From positions 1-13,562 of the forward strand of contig CAYGDM010000032.1 in assembly GCA_964348685.1 (NCBI GenBank): a stretch of 13,562 nucleotides of DNA, given 5' to 3'. Positions 5,835 through 11,732 of this stretch are shown here, one piece after another (position 1 is the stretch's first letter; every line of letters begins with the position of its first letter). Under the pieces are notes generated by a model, which saw only the letters and a list, made by a program, of their open reading frames with translations, was not told the DNA's origin and did no database searches. The DNA comes from DALYDP01 sp964348685 (GTDB lineage: Bacteria > Patescibacteriota > Gracilibacteria > Peribacterales > Peribacteraceae). The translations under genes and the position numbers were made by a program.

Positions 5835-6275
5835 ATGCAGTACAAGCGCATTCTTGCCGCCGCGGCGGTGTTGTCCCTCGCAGCCTGTTCTCCTGCTTCA
5901 ACGACGTCCGACGGCGAATCTTCGTCGAGCGCGGCATCCGAAGCAGCGTCGTCCGTTTCTGTCATGGAGACGTCATCTTCCTCTGCAGTAATGGAAGCAG
6001 ATGTACGCATCGTCGATGTGACCGTCACGGATTGGTCGTTCACGCCGAACGTCATTACCGCCAAAAAGGGCGAGAAGGTCCAGCTTCGCCTCGTCGGTGA
6101 TGATGGCATCCACAGCCTTTTGGTTGCAGACCTCGGCTTGAACATCCGCGTCGAACCCGGTTCCGACACGGTCATCGATGTACCGACGGACACGGCAGGC
6201 ACGTTCGCCGGACGCTGCGGCGTTCCGTGCGGCCCCGGCCACCGCGACATGACGTTCTCGATCGTCGTTGAGTAA
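5835..6275 (+). CDS. CuA-type cupredoxin lipoprotein, COX2-like copper domain (146 aa)
   Basis: A lipoprotein signal peptide ends at LSLAAC, so Cys18 would be lipidated and the protein tethered outside the membrane. A Ser/Ala-rich linker (19-55) leads to a cupredoxin domain (56-146). It contains the full CuA ligand set: His93, Cys128, Cys132, His136 and Met139. The motif is C-x3-C-x3-H-x2-M, and His93 lies 35 residues before Cys128, the same spacing as in cytochrome c oxidase subunit II. The region after His93 (HSLLVADLGLNI) also resembles subunit II. The glutamate that contributes a backbone ligand is Val130 here. The two N-terminal helices of subunit II are absent. No subunit I or N2O reductase gene is near, so its role may be electron transfer or copper handling. 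A terminator follows. Confidence 0.9.
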   Translation: MQYKRILAAAAVLSLAACSPASTTSDGESSSSAASEAASSVSVMETSSSSAVMEADVRIVDVTVTDWSFTPNVITAKKGEKVQLRLVGDDGIHSLLVADLGLNIRVEPGSDTVIDVPTDTAGTFAGRCGVPCGPGHRDMTFSIVVE

Positions 6276-6295
6276 CACGCATTGATCAGTACAAT
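6268..6295 (+). promoter_or_regulatory. Candidate promoter TTGAGT-16-TACAAT for the 6329 gene
   Basis: TTGAGT (6268-6273) overlaps the stop codon of the CuA gene, and TACAAT (6290-6295) lies just before the terminator. The predicted start near 6302 falls inside the left arm of the hairpin, so transcripts made here could not form it. Confidence 0.4.
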
Positions 6296-6297
6296 CA

Positions 6298-6322
6298 GGG
6301 GGCCTCGGAACGGCCCCCTTTT
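6298..6322 (+). terminator. Rho-independent terminator after the CuA lipoprotein
   Basis: GGGGGCC (6298-6304) pairs with GGCCCCC (6312-6318) around a 7-nt loop, and TTTT (6319-6322) follows directly. It separates the CuA gene from the His-rich gene and grpE. Confidence 0.85.
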
Positions 6323-6328
6323 GATTCC

Positions 6329-6949
6329 ATGAAACGACTACTTCCCGCCATCGGCCTCATCGCCATCGGTCTTGCGATCATTCTTGTGTTCCGCACCCCG
6401 CGCACGCCCGTGCCGAATCCGGATCCGAACCACACGCACGCCGACTTCCTCGTGATGCTCGACGGCGCGCAGGTGCCGTTTACGGATGATGTCTTTCAGA
6501 CGGGAGTGTCCACCGAGGATCATACGCGCGATCCGTCGCTCAGCCCCATGCGTCAGTTCCTGCACCTGCATGACGGGCTCGGGCACGTCATCCATCGCCA
6601 CAAGCCGGGTCTCACGCTCCAGGATTTCTTCGAGTCCATCGATATCGGGTTCACGGCGAATTGCATGGTGTATACGGTGCCCCTCGCGGAGGATCTCCGC
6701 TGTTCCGAGCAGCCCTGGCGGATGTTCGTGGACGGCCAAGAGAGGCCTTTTTCGCTTAATTACGACTTCAACGACGGTGACAAGATCTTGATCACGACGG
6801 CCGTGGGCGATGACGTCGCGCTGTCCGAATGGGCATCGATGACCGATGATGCTTGTCGTTACTCGCAGACGTGCCCGTGGCGAGGCGCCCCTCCCGCAGA
6901 GAATTGCATCGCCGACCCGGAAGTTCCGTGCGTCGTTACCGCCGAATAA
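6329..6949 (+). CDS. Membrane-anchored His-rich, probably metal-binding protein (206 aa)
   Basis: An N-terminal helix (4-21) anchors the protein with the rest outside. Histidines cluster in two motifs: NHTHADF (34-40; His35, His37) and FLHLHDGLGHVIHRHKPG (77-94; His79, His81, His86, His89, His91). The second resembles a domain seen in uncharacterised archaeal and CPR envelope proteins with the form HLHDGxGxVIHxH followed by a Thr-Leu and a Phe-Phe. This link is from memory and not a formal family call. Six Cys (112, 125, 176, 182, 193, 201) could form disulfides. The neighbour upstream is the CuA lipoprotein, so copper or another metal is a reasonable guess. The stop lies 2 nt before the grpE start. 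No Shine-Dalgarno is seen. Confidence 0.78.
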   Translation: MKRLLPAIGLIAIGLAIILVFRTPRTPVPNPDPNHTHADFLVMLDGAQVPFTDDVFQTGVSTEDHTRDPSLSPMRQFLHLHDGLGHVIHRHKPGLTLQDFFESIDIGFTANCMVYTVPLAEDLRCSEQPWRMFVDGQERPFSLNYDFNDGDKILITTAVGDDVALSEWASMTDDACRYSQTCPWRGAPPAENCIADPEVPCVVTAE

Positions 6950-6951
6950 CC

Positions 6952-7449
6952 ATGACTGATCAGAAGCCCGTTCCACCGGCCGACGACACGAGCGATCTGC
7001 AGGCGCAGCTCGATGCCGCGCTCGCGGACGTCGCACGCATGAAGGACATCGCGGCCCGCGCCCAGGCCGATCTGCAGAACGCGAAGCAGCGCCTCGAGCG
7101 CGAGGCGTCCGATCTACGCGCCTACGCGTCCGAAGGCGTCATCCGGCGCATCCTGCCGACACTCGATAACTTCCAGCGCGCGTTCTCTGCCGTGCCGCAG
7201 GATATCGCGTCGCACGAATGGGTGAAGGGCCTTACGGCCATCGAACAGGATCTTTTCAAGCAGCTCGGAGAATTAGGCCTCGAGCGCATGCAGTCTCTCG
7301 GTGCGGTCGTCGATCCCGCGATCCATGAGGTCATCACGGTCGGTCCCGGCGAAGAAGGGAAGGTCGTGGAAGTCTTCGAAGAAGGATACCTACTCAACGG
7401 CAAAGTCATCCGCCACGCGAAGGTTCGAGCCGGTAGCGGCGCAGCATAG
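6952..7449 (+). CDS. grpE: GrpE nucleotide exchange factor of DnaK (165 aa)
   Basis: GrpE works in the cytoplasm as a dimer that releases ADP from DnaK. The protein has the normal order: a short disordered start, a long charged coiled coil (about residues 14-60, with AQADLQNAKQRLEREASDLR, a typical GrpE helix), a helical linker with LPTLDNFQRAF (66-76), and the C-terminal beta domain. The beta domain shows the signature VDPAIHEVITVGPGEEGKVV and ends VFEEGYLLNGKVIRHAKV (landmarks H125, E126, G146, R153 approximately). At 165 aa it is slightly short for the family. Start ATG 6952 is 2 nt after the previous stop, so it is probably translated from the same mRNA as the His-rich gene. dnaK and dnaJ are not in the window. 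It is convergent with the 7456 gene, 6 bp apart. Confidence 0.96.
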   Translation: MTDQKPVPPADDTSDLQAQLDAALADVARMKDIAARAQADLQNAKQRLEREASDLRAYASEGVIRRILPTLDNFQRAFSAVPQDIASHEWVKGLTAIEQDLFKQLGELGLERMQSLGAVVDPAIHEVITVGPGEEGKVVEVFEEGYLLNGKVIRHAKVRAGSGAA

Positions 7450-7455
7450 GCGTCT

Positions 7456-8025
7456 TTACATCGCTGCCCGCGCGAGCAGCAGGATGATCAGGATGCCGAG
7501 CGTGTTCATCGTGACGCAGATGACACCGAACGCGCGTTCGCTCATTTTCGTCGTGCTGCTGAGCAGCGCGACGCCGATTTCGTCGGGGAGGGGAGATGCG
7601 ATGACGAGCCCGGCCATAGTCCACATCGACCAGCGACGGACGATCTCCGGCGTCGTCTCGTGATGGAGGGCACGGTGGATCCGTTCGATGAGCGACGCGT
7701 GGCGCAGGCGTTCGATCTCGTCGCCGAAGAAACTGATTCGCATGAATTCGAAAATGACGAGGTCCGAGAGGAGGGCGCCGAGGCCCGCGAGAGGGGCGGC
7801 GATGAAGGGGTTCACTTCGCCGGCCATCGCGATGAACGCGGCGATGGCGAAAGGGGTCGTGAAGCCGTAGCTGAAGAGCAATCCCGCGACGAACACGCCC
7901 GGATAGCCGAATCCGTGCAGGCGGCCGTCGATCCACTCGAACATGCCGATCTGGTACAGCACGTACGCCGCGCCCATGCACATGCCGAGGCTGATGAGCC
8001 GGGGGTAGGAGAGAATTTCTCGCAT
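7456..8025 (-). CDS. Polytopic membrane protein, possibly DedA/VTT-like (189 aa)
   Basis: The protein has about five hydrophobic segments (residues 8-27, 40-67, 73-96, 134-155 and 166-186). A charged cytosolic-looking helix lies at 100-132, rich in Arg/His (RHASLIERIHRALHH). The motif ASPLPDEIGVAL (143-154), a Pro-rich helix break with an acidic residue, and the Gly-rich helix GLGALLSDLVIF recall the DedA/VTT group of membrane proteins, but the conserved Arg-Pro core of DedA is not clear, so this stays tentative. The start at ATG 8025 is well supported by a strong promoter ending 6 nt upstream. It is transcribed independently of murD, which lies upstream on the same strand. Confidence 0.72.
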   Translation of the reverse strand: MREILSYPRLISLGMCMGAAYVLYQIGMFEWIDGRLHGFGYPGVFVAGLLFSYGFTTPFAIAAFIAMAGEVNPFIAAPLAGLGALLSDLVIFEFMRISFFGDEIERLRHASLIERIHRALHHETTPEIVRRWSMWTMAGLVIASPLPDEIGVALLSSTTKMSERAFGVICVTMNTLGILIILLLARAAM

Positions 8026-8031
8026 CAGAAT

Positions 8032-8059
8032 ATTATAGCATAATTAGAGATTTATGCAA
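8032..8059 (-). promoter_or_regulatory. Promoter TTGCAT-16-TATAAT with extended -10, leaderless start at 8025
   Basis: On the minus strand TTGCAT (8059-8054), 16 bp, TGC-TATAAT (8040-8032), then 6 nt and ATG 8025. This is the best promoter in the window. Its position makes the first transcribed base the A of the start codon. Confidence 0.75.
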
Positions 8060-8080
8060 TAGTCTGCGACGAAGTCTCGA

Positions 8081-9361
8081 TCAGGCCTTTCTGATGGATT
8101 CAGCGAACGCTTCGCCTTTCGCCTCAAAGTTTTTAAACATGCCGTAGCTTGGTGATGCGGTGGAAAGCAGTACGGTGCCGTCTTTCGCGGTCTTCTCTTT
8201 CGCAATTTTTACAGCCTCCTCCATCGATGTCGCGTCGATCAGTTCAATCGTCGAGCCGGTCTTCTCGATTGCTTCGCGGATGCGCGAGCCTGATCCGGGG
8301 AAGAGGAGCGCCGTCGTCACGCCGGAGTCTTTCAGGCGTTCCGCCAGGTCGGTGAAGCTGAGGCCACGGTCCTGGCCGCCGAGGATGATCGTCTTCACGG
8401 TGTCACCGAGCGCGTCGAGCGCCGCGATGGCGGATTCGGGCGTCGTGGAGATCGCGTCGTCGACCCACGTGATGCCATGAACGACGCCGAGGTTCTGGAG
8501 GCGATGGGGGAGCGGCGTAAATGCTTTCGCGGCTGCGACCGCATCCGGCTTTCGCACGCCGAGGTCTTCGCAGACTTTCCAGGCAAGCGCGATGTTTTCG
8601 CGGTTGTGTTCGCCGATGAGCTTCGTGTCCGCGAGGCCCACCGGGCAGTCCGCTGCATCGACGGGGATCTTGCGGCCGTGGCCTTCCTGGGCGATCGAGA
8701 CCGCGCCCGGCGAGTCCGCGTTGAAGTACGTCGCGTCGTCGTCTGTTTGGAATCGCGCGATGTTCTTTTTGGCTTCCAGATACGCTTCGATCGACCCATG
8801 GTAATCGAGGTGCTCAGGGAAGAAGCTCGTCACGACGGCGATGTGCGGGCTGACCGTCATATCCATGAGCATGTAGCTGCTGTATTCGTGGACGAAGATC
8901 GTGCCGGTCTTCGCATCCTTGATATGCCCGATCGACGGATCGCCGATGTTGCCCACGAGGTGTACGTCTTTGCCCGCCTGCTTCAGCATTGCGGCGATGA
9001 GTGAGCTCGTCGTGCTTTTCCCTTTGCTGCCCGTGACCCCGACGACGATAGCACCCGATCCGGCGATGGTTTCAAGGAAGATCCGCACCGCGGTCGTCGT
9101 CTTCGCGGCGTGCTTGGCGAGCTGCATGTTCGGCGGAATGCCGGGCGTTTTAATGATCGCGTCGAAGTTTTCGAGATGGTCGAGCCAGTGCTCGCCGAGG
9201 TGCCAGGTGTATTTTTTATCGGTTTCGAGATCCGCGTTCTTATCTGCGATCGTGATTTTCGCGGTCGGCGCGAATGCTTCCAGCGCGGCCACGGTCGCTT
9301 TGCCCTCTTTGCCGTAGCCGAGGACGCAGACCTTCAGGCCGTCGAACGCGTGGATTCTCAT
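8081..9361 (-). CDS. murD2: MurD-type ligase, probably MurD2 (UDP-MurNAc-L-Ala:L-Glu ligase) (426 aa)
   Basis: This is a three-domain Mur ligase adding the second amino acid of the peptidoglycan stem in the cytoplasm. Landmarks are the N-terminal Rossmann VCVLGYGKEG (11-20), ATP loop GVTGSKGKST (108-117), HEYSSYM (158-164), FFPEHLDYH (180-188), Lys198 at the place of the carbamylated lysine, GEHNREN (250-256), HRLQ (286-289) and the C-terminal LLSTASPSYGMFKNFEAKG (398-416). Two places differ from standard MurD: HRxE is HRLQ, and the NDSKATN acceptor motif is DDAISTTPES (301-310), losing its Lys. The start overlaps the murL stop (ATGA, 9358-9361), so the two are coupled. Next to MurL the likely acceptor is L-Glu, as for Xanthomonas MurD2. 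A longer open frame upstream is in the murL reading and is not coding. No terminator is evident downstream. Confidence 0.9.
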   Translation of the reverse strand: MRIHAFDGLKVCVLGYGKEGKATVAALEAFAPTAKITIADKNADLETDKKYTWHLGEHWLDHLENFDAIIKTPGIPPNMQLAKHAAKTTTAVRIFLETIAGSGAIVVGVTGSKGKSTTSSLIAAMLKQAGKDVHLVGNIGDPSIGHIKDAKTGTIFVHEYSSYMLMDMTVSPHIAVVTSFFPEHLDYHGSIEAYLEAKKNIARFQTDDDATYFNADSPGAVSIAQEGHGRKIPVDAADCPVGLADTKLIGEHNRENIALAWKVCEDLGVRKPDAVAAAKAFTPLPHRLQNLGVVHGITWVDDAISTTPESAIAALDALGDTVKTIILGGQDRGLSFTDLAERLKDSGVTTALLFPGSGSRIREAIEKTGSTIELIDATSMEEAVKIAKEKTAKDGTVLLSTASPSYGMFKNFEAKGEAFAESIRKA

Positions 9362-10695
9362 GCGGGCAGCGCGGAGAGAAGTTCCGGGGGTAGGCAATGC
9401 TCGTCGCTCGGCTGCATCGCTTCTTTCGCGTGCTTTGCGCCATCTTTCGCCAGGGGAGACGCTAGGAATGCTTTCATCGCGGGAGCGTCGTCGTAGCCGT
9501 TTTTTTCGCGTGCCATGTGGAACGCAGCGGCGGTCTCGCTCGGCGTGCCCACGCATTCGAAGGGCTTGTGGCCTTTGATGCCGAGAAGCTCTTCGTACAT
9601 ATCGACCAGTGCAGGATCGTCGAGAACGTCGCCGCCCTGCAGCTGCGCGACCGTTTCGCGCGGGAGGAACGCTGCGAGAAGCAGGCCTGTGAATGCGCAC
9701 TTGGGGCAGGCTTTGCACCACACGCTCGAATGCACGTCCTGGTGCTTGAAGCCGCCGGTCGGTTTGATCTTCCAGTTCTTGTTGCAGCTCGTGAAGAGGG
9801 GGAGCGCCTGCGCGTACGTCACGAACTCCTGCACGATGCGCAGCTCGCTCCATGGCCGTAGCAGGCTGACGTACTCGACGTTCGTGCCGCACGTTTCGAC
9901 AAGATGCTTCCGGAAGGCTTGTTCGAATTCCAGCGACTTGCTCCACTGATGGTTGATCTCCAATTCGTTCCACACGGTATTCGCGTCGTTCGCGCTGCGT
10001 TCGTTACTGAAGGCCACGGCGTCGAAGCCAGCCGTTTCGGCAATGAGGACCGCGACGGCGGAGAGAATCGCCGTGATCGGTACGTGGCCGTTCAGGCCGC
10101 CCTTGGCGTTGATCTCGAAGAGCTTGGGGTCGAGCCTGCGATCGACGAGGAGCAAGGGGAGGCCGAGTGCCTTGGCCAACGCGTCGATGGCGCCGTGCGC
10201 GCCGACCCGCAGCAGCGTCACGTCGTGGCCGGCTTTCTTGAGGAGCATGGCCGTCACGACCGAGTCTTTCCCGCCGCCGAAGGGCACGAGGATCTTTTGC
10301 TTCTTCTTCGCGGGTTTCGGGAGCGGTTTATGGGGTGCAACCTCCATGTTCGCGGAAAACTGCACGACGCCGCGTGGGTCGATCTCGTTTTTAAAGAACA
10401 GTTCGCCGAGGCCCTTCTCGTAGACGGCCTGGAAAAATTCCGCGTCGTCTTTTGACACGGGGTGGCCGATTTCGACCGTCTTCGGGAGCGATGTTTTGTA
10501 GTAGCTGACGCCCGCGAGGACGTGCAGCGTGCCGAGGAGAGCTTCGACCATGGCGGGGTCGCCGCCGGTGCAGATGCCCGGCAATTGGTAGGTTTCGGTG
10601 AAGTCCTCGCCGTCGATGTCATACTTCAATTCGACGCTGCAGGTCTCAGGGTCGAAGGAATGCCAGTGGATGCGGAAGAGGTCGAGGCGGTGCAT
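9358..10695 (-). CDS. murL: MurL, UDP-MurNAc-L-Ala-L-Glu epimerase (445 aa)
   Basis: MurL converts the L-Glu of UDP-MurNAc-L-Ala-L-Glu to D-Glu with ATP, replacing glutamate racemase. The length fits the Xanthomonas enzyme (about 450 aa). The N-terminal part (1-120) is followed by a PP-loop ATPase signature, VPFGGGKDS (137-145). Later landmarks are FSNERSANDAN, the WSELRIVQEF helix and a Cys cluster CKACPKC (Cys327, Cys330, Cys333) preceded by HSSVW. This resembles thiol- or metal-bearing PP-loop enzymes. The stop overlaps the murD2 start by 4 nt. Start ATG 10695 has TATCCT ending 6 nt upstream and no Shine-Dalgarno. The frame is open further upstream, into the terminator region, and that part is not coding. 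The family call is by recall of the sequence pattern plus the MurD2 neighbour. Confidence 0.87.
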   Translation of the reverse strand: MHRLDLFRIHWHSFDPETCSVELKYDIDGEDFTETYQLPGICTGGDPAMVEALLGTLHVLAGVSYYKTSLPKTVEIGHPVSKDDAEFFQAVYEKGLGELFFKNEIDPRGVVQFSANMEVAPHKPLPKPAKKKQKILVPFGGGKDSVVTAMLLKKAGHDVTLLRVGAHGAIDALAKALGLPLLLVDRRLDPKLFEINAKGGLNGHVPITAILSAVAVLIAETAGFDAVAFSNERSANDANTVWNELEINHQWSKSLEFEQAFRKHLVETCGTNVEYVSLLRPWSELRIVQEFVTYAQALPLFTSCNKNWKIKPTGGFKHQDVHSSVWCKACPKCAFTGLLLAAFLPRETVAQLQGGDVLDDPALVDMYEELLGIKGHKPFECVGTPSETAAAFHMAREKNGYDDAPAMKAFLASPLAKDGAKHAKEAMQPSDEHCLPPELLSALPA

Positions 10696-10701
10696 GGTCG
10701 T

Positions 10702-10707
10702 AGGATA
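10702..10707 (-). promoter_or_regulatory. -10 hexamer TATCCT of the murL-murD2 operon
   Basis: On the minus strand TATCCT is followed by exactly 6 nt and ATG 10695. No good -35 is visible. The fixed distance matches four other genes here. Confidence 0.45.
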
Positions 10708-10750
10708 GCGAAAGAATGGCTTTTCGTCCGCTCTTCTTGCATGGGAAACA

Positions 10751-10785
10751 ACCCCGTGCCGTGGAGACGGTACGGGGTGTTTTTT
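10751..10785. terminator. Strong hairpin terminator, probably bidirectional
   Basis: Twelve base pairs (10751-10762 with 10767-10778, one G-T pair) enclose a GGAG loop. On the plus strand GTTTTTT follows (10779-10785). On the minus strand the tail is TGTTT. It ends the minus-strand gene at 10814 and also blocks plus-strand antisense transcription. It separates that gene from the murL promoter. Confidence 0.82.
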
Positions 10786-10813
10786 GGACGCGCGATACCG
10801 CTGTGCGGCATCG

Positions 10814-11221
10814 TTACTCTTTCTTTTCGAGGAGTTCCCACTCGTTATTCTTCGCTCGCTGTATCCGGAAGCGGAAGCGATGAAGAATGGATTTCTTTTC
10901 TTCCTTCGTTTCGGCGAACGCGTATTCTTCCAAGAACAGGAGGCGTGCATGGAGGCTGGACTGATTGAGGCCGTCCTGCATTTCCAGCTTCAAGCGATTG
11001 AGATCATCCTCGAATTTCGGCAGGTTTTTCATCCAGGCTTCGGCACTCGAGAGGCTTTTCTCTTTCAGTTTAATTGTCTGAAAGATTTCATCGGCGAGTT
11101 CTTTTTCCATCCGGATGTCGGATCTCCACCAGAGCGGAGATATCTCCACGGGTGGTAGACCGTCCTGCCCGGTCGCGTTGCCTGCGAGAAGAAGCAGCGC
11201 CAGAAACAACCATGTCTTCAT
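10814..11221 (-). CDS. Secreted helical protein of unknown function (135 aa)
   Basis: A Sec signal peptide (MKTWLFLALLLLAGNATG) probably ends near Gly18-Gln19. The mature part (about 117 aa) is highly charged and helical. WW at 31-32 is followed by Lys/Glu-rich heptads at about 36-90 that could form a coiled coil, and the C-terminus is Arg/Lys-rich (FRFRIQRAKNNEWELLEKKE). No catalytic motif or family is recognised. AAGGA lies 6-7 nt before ATG 11221, the clearest Shine-Dalgarno in the window. The promoter TTGACA-16-TATATT (11349-11322) predicts a leader of about 94 nt. The terminator at 10751-10785 follows the gene, so it is probably monocistronic. Confidence 0.75.
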   Translation of the reverse strand: MKTWLFLALLLLAGNATGQDGLPPVEISPLWWRSDIRMEKELADEIFQTIKLKEKSLSSAEAWMKNLPKFEDDLNRLKLEMQDGLNQSSLHARLLFLEEYAFAETKEEKKSILHRFRFRIQRAKNNEWELLEKKE

Positions 11222-11260
11222 GTTCGATCCTTAAAATAGAAGGAGTGCCCTATTGGCCGT

Positions 11261-11279
11261 GCAACCCACCATGGATTGC
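11261..11279 (-). ncRNA. Hairpin in the leader of the 11221 gene
   Basis: On the minus strand GCAATCCA TGG TGGGTTGC folds as an 8-bp stem with one U-G pair. On the plus strand that pair would be a C-A mismatch, so the fold suits the minus transcript. It sits inside the predicted 94-nt 5' leader, upstream of the AAGGA ribosome site. It is too small to be called a riboswitch. Confidence 0.25.
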
Positions 11280-11321
11280 CCGCCCAAAGAGGCACGAAGC
11301 GACGTGTGAAAGAGCGGGGCG

Positions 11322-11349
11322 AATATAACAAGTAAAGTATAATTGTCAA
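11322..11349 (-). promoter_or_regulatory. Promoter TTGACA-16-TATATT for the secreted helical protein
   Basis: On the minus strand a perfect TTGACA (11349-11344), 16 bp and TATATT (11327-11322). The predicted start is near 11315. It is the only consensus TTGACA seen, and it drives the one gene with a long leader and a Shine-Dalgarno. Confidence 0.65.
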
Positions 11350-11372
11350 ATCATGCGAGCGTGAATGAGGTT

Positions 11373-11402
11373 TTGTGTGTGGCAGGGGATTATCGCTACA
11401 CT
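11373..11402 (+). promoter_or_regulatory. Promoter TTGTGT-18-TACACT of tRNA-Leu
   Basis: TTGTGT (11373-11378), 18 bp, TACACT (11397-11402). The start expected near 11409 is about 2 nt before the tRNA. The rest of the 11222-11410 gap holds the opposing promoter and leader. Confidence 0.5.
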
Positions 11403-11410
11403 GCGCGCGA

Positions 11411-11496
11411 GCCATGGTGGCGGAATGGTATACGCGCACGACTCAAAATCGTGTTCCCTTACGGGATTGAGGGTTCAAGTCCCTCCCATGGCACCA
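11411..11496 (+). tRNA. tRNA-Leu (CAA)
   Basis: An 86-nt class II tRNA. The acceptor GCCATGG (11411-11417) pairs with CCATGGC (11486-11492), the anticodon loop is CTCAAAA with anticodon CAA, and the long variable arm contains TTCCC and GGGAT arms. The T stem is GAGGG with CCCTC (11469-11485). Discriminator A11493 is followed by an encoded CCA. The long variable arm and A discriminator fit leucine. It reads UUG codons. Confidence 0.95.
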
Positions 11497-11504
11497 TAAT
11501 TCCT

Positions 11505-11720
11505 ATGTTCCAGAGTATGTTTGTTTCACTGCGATCAACAATCATTGCCCTGAGCGTCGGGCTTGTCGTGGTTGTCAGCGTCTGGCTGTATTGGTCTTCG
11601 TGGAGTTCGCACAAAATCTTCGCGGAGTGCCGTGCGACGAATCCGGATGACCCCGTGGAATATGAGATTTATTCCGAGTGCATGAAAAGTGAGGGCCTCG
11701 ACCCGGAAGACTGGGAATAA
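11505..11720 (+). CDS. Small single-pass membrane protein (71 aa)
   Basis: One strong membrane helix (about residues 10-30, TIIALSVGLVVVVSVWLYW) follows a short N-terminus. The remainder is a short acidic domain ending GLDPEDWE, with Cys42 and Cys56 (approximate) in the outer part. No family is recognised. The start is ATG 11505, 8 nt after the CCA of tRNA-Leu; ATG 11517 is an in-frame alternative. The message is probably continuous with the tRNA and freed by tRNA 3' processing, leaving an 8-nt leader. The methyltransferase gene begins 12 nt after the stop, so the two may share a transcript. Confidence 0.62.
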   Translation: MFQSMFVSLRSTIIALSVGLVVVVSVWLYWSSWSSHKIFAECRATNPDDPVEYEIYSECMKSEGLDPEDWE

Positions 11721-11732
11721 TCACCAATCGCG

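Noticed and set aside
9362..9973. Open frame extending MurD upstream by about 200 codons
   Set aside because: It lies in another frame of murL, has Arg-rich shadow composition, and MurD is full-length from 9361.
10696..10950. N-terminal extension of MurL
   Set aside because: It would read through the terminator and promoter; the natural start MHRLDLF at 10695 has a -10 six nt upstream.
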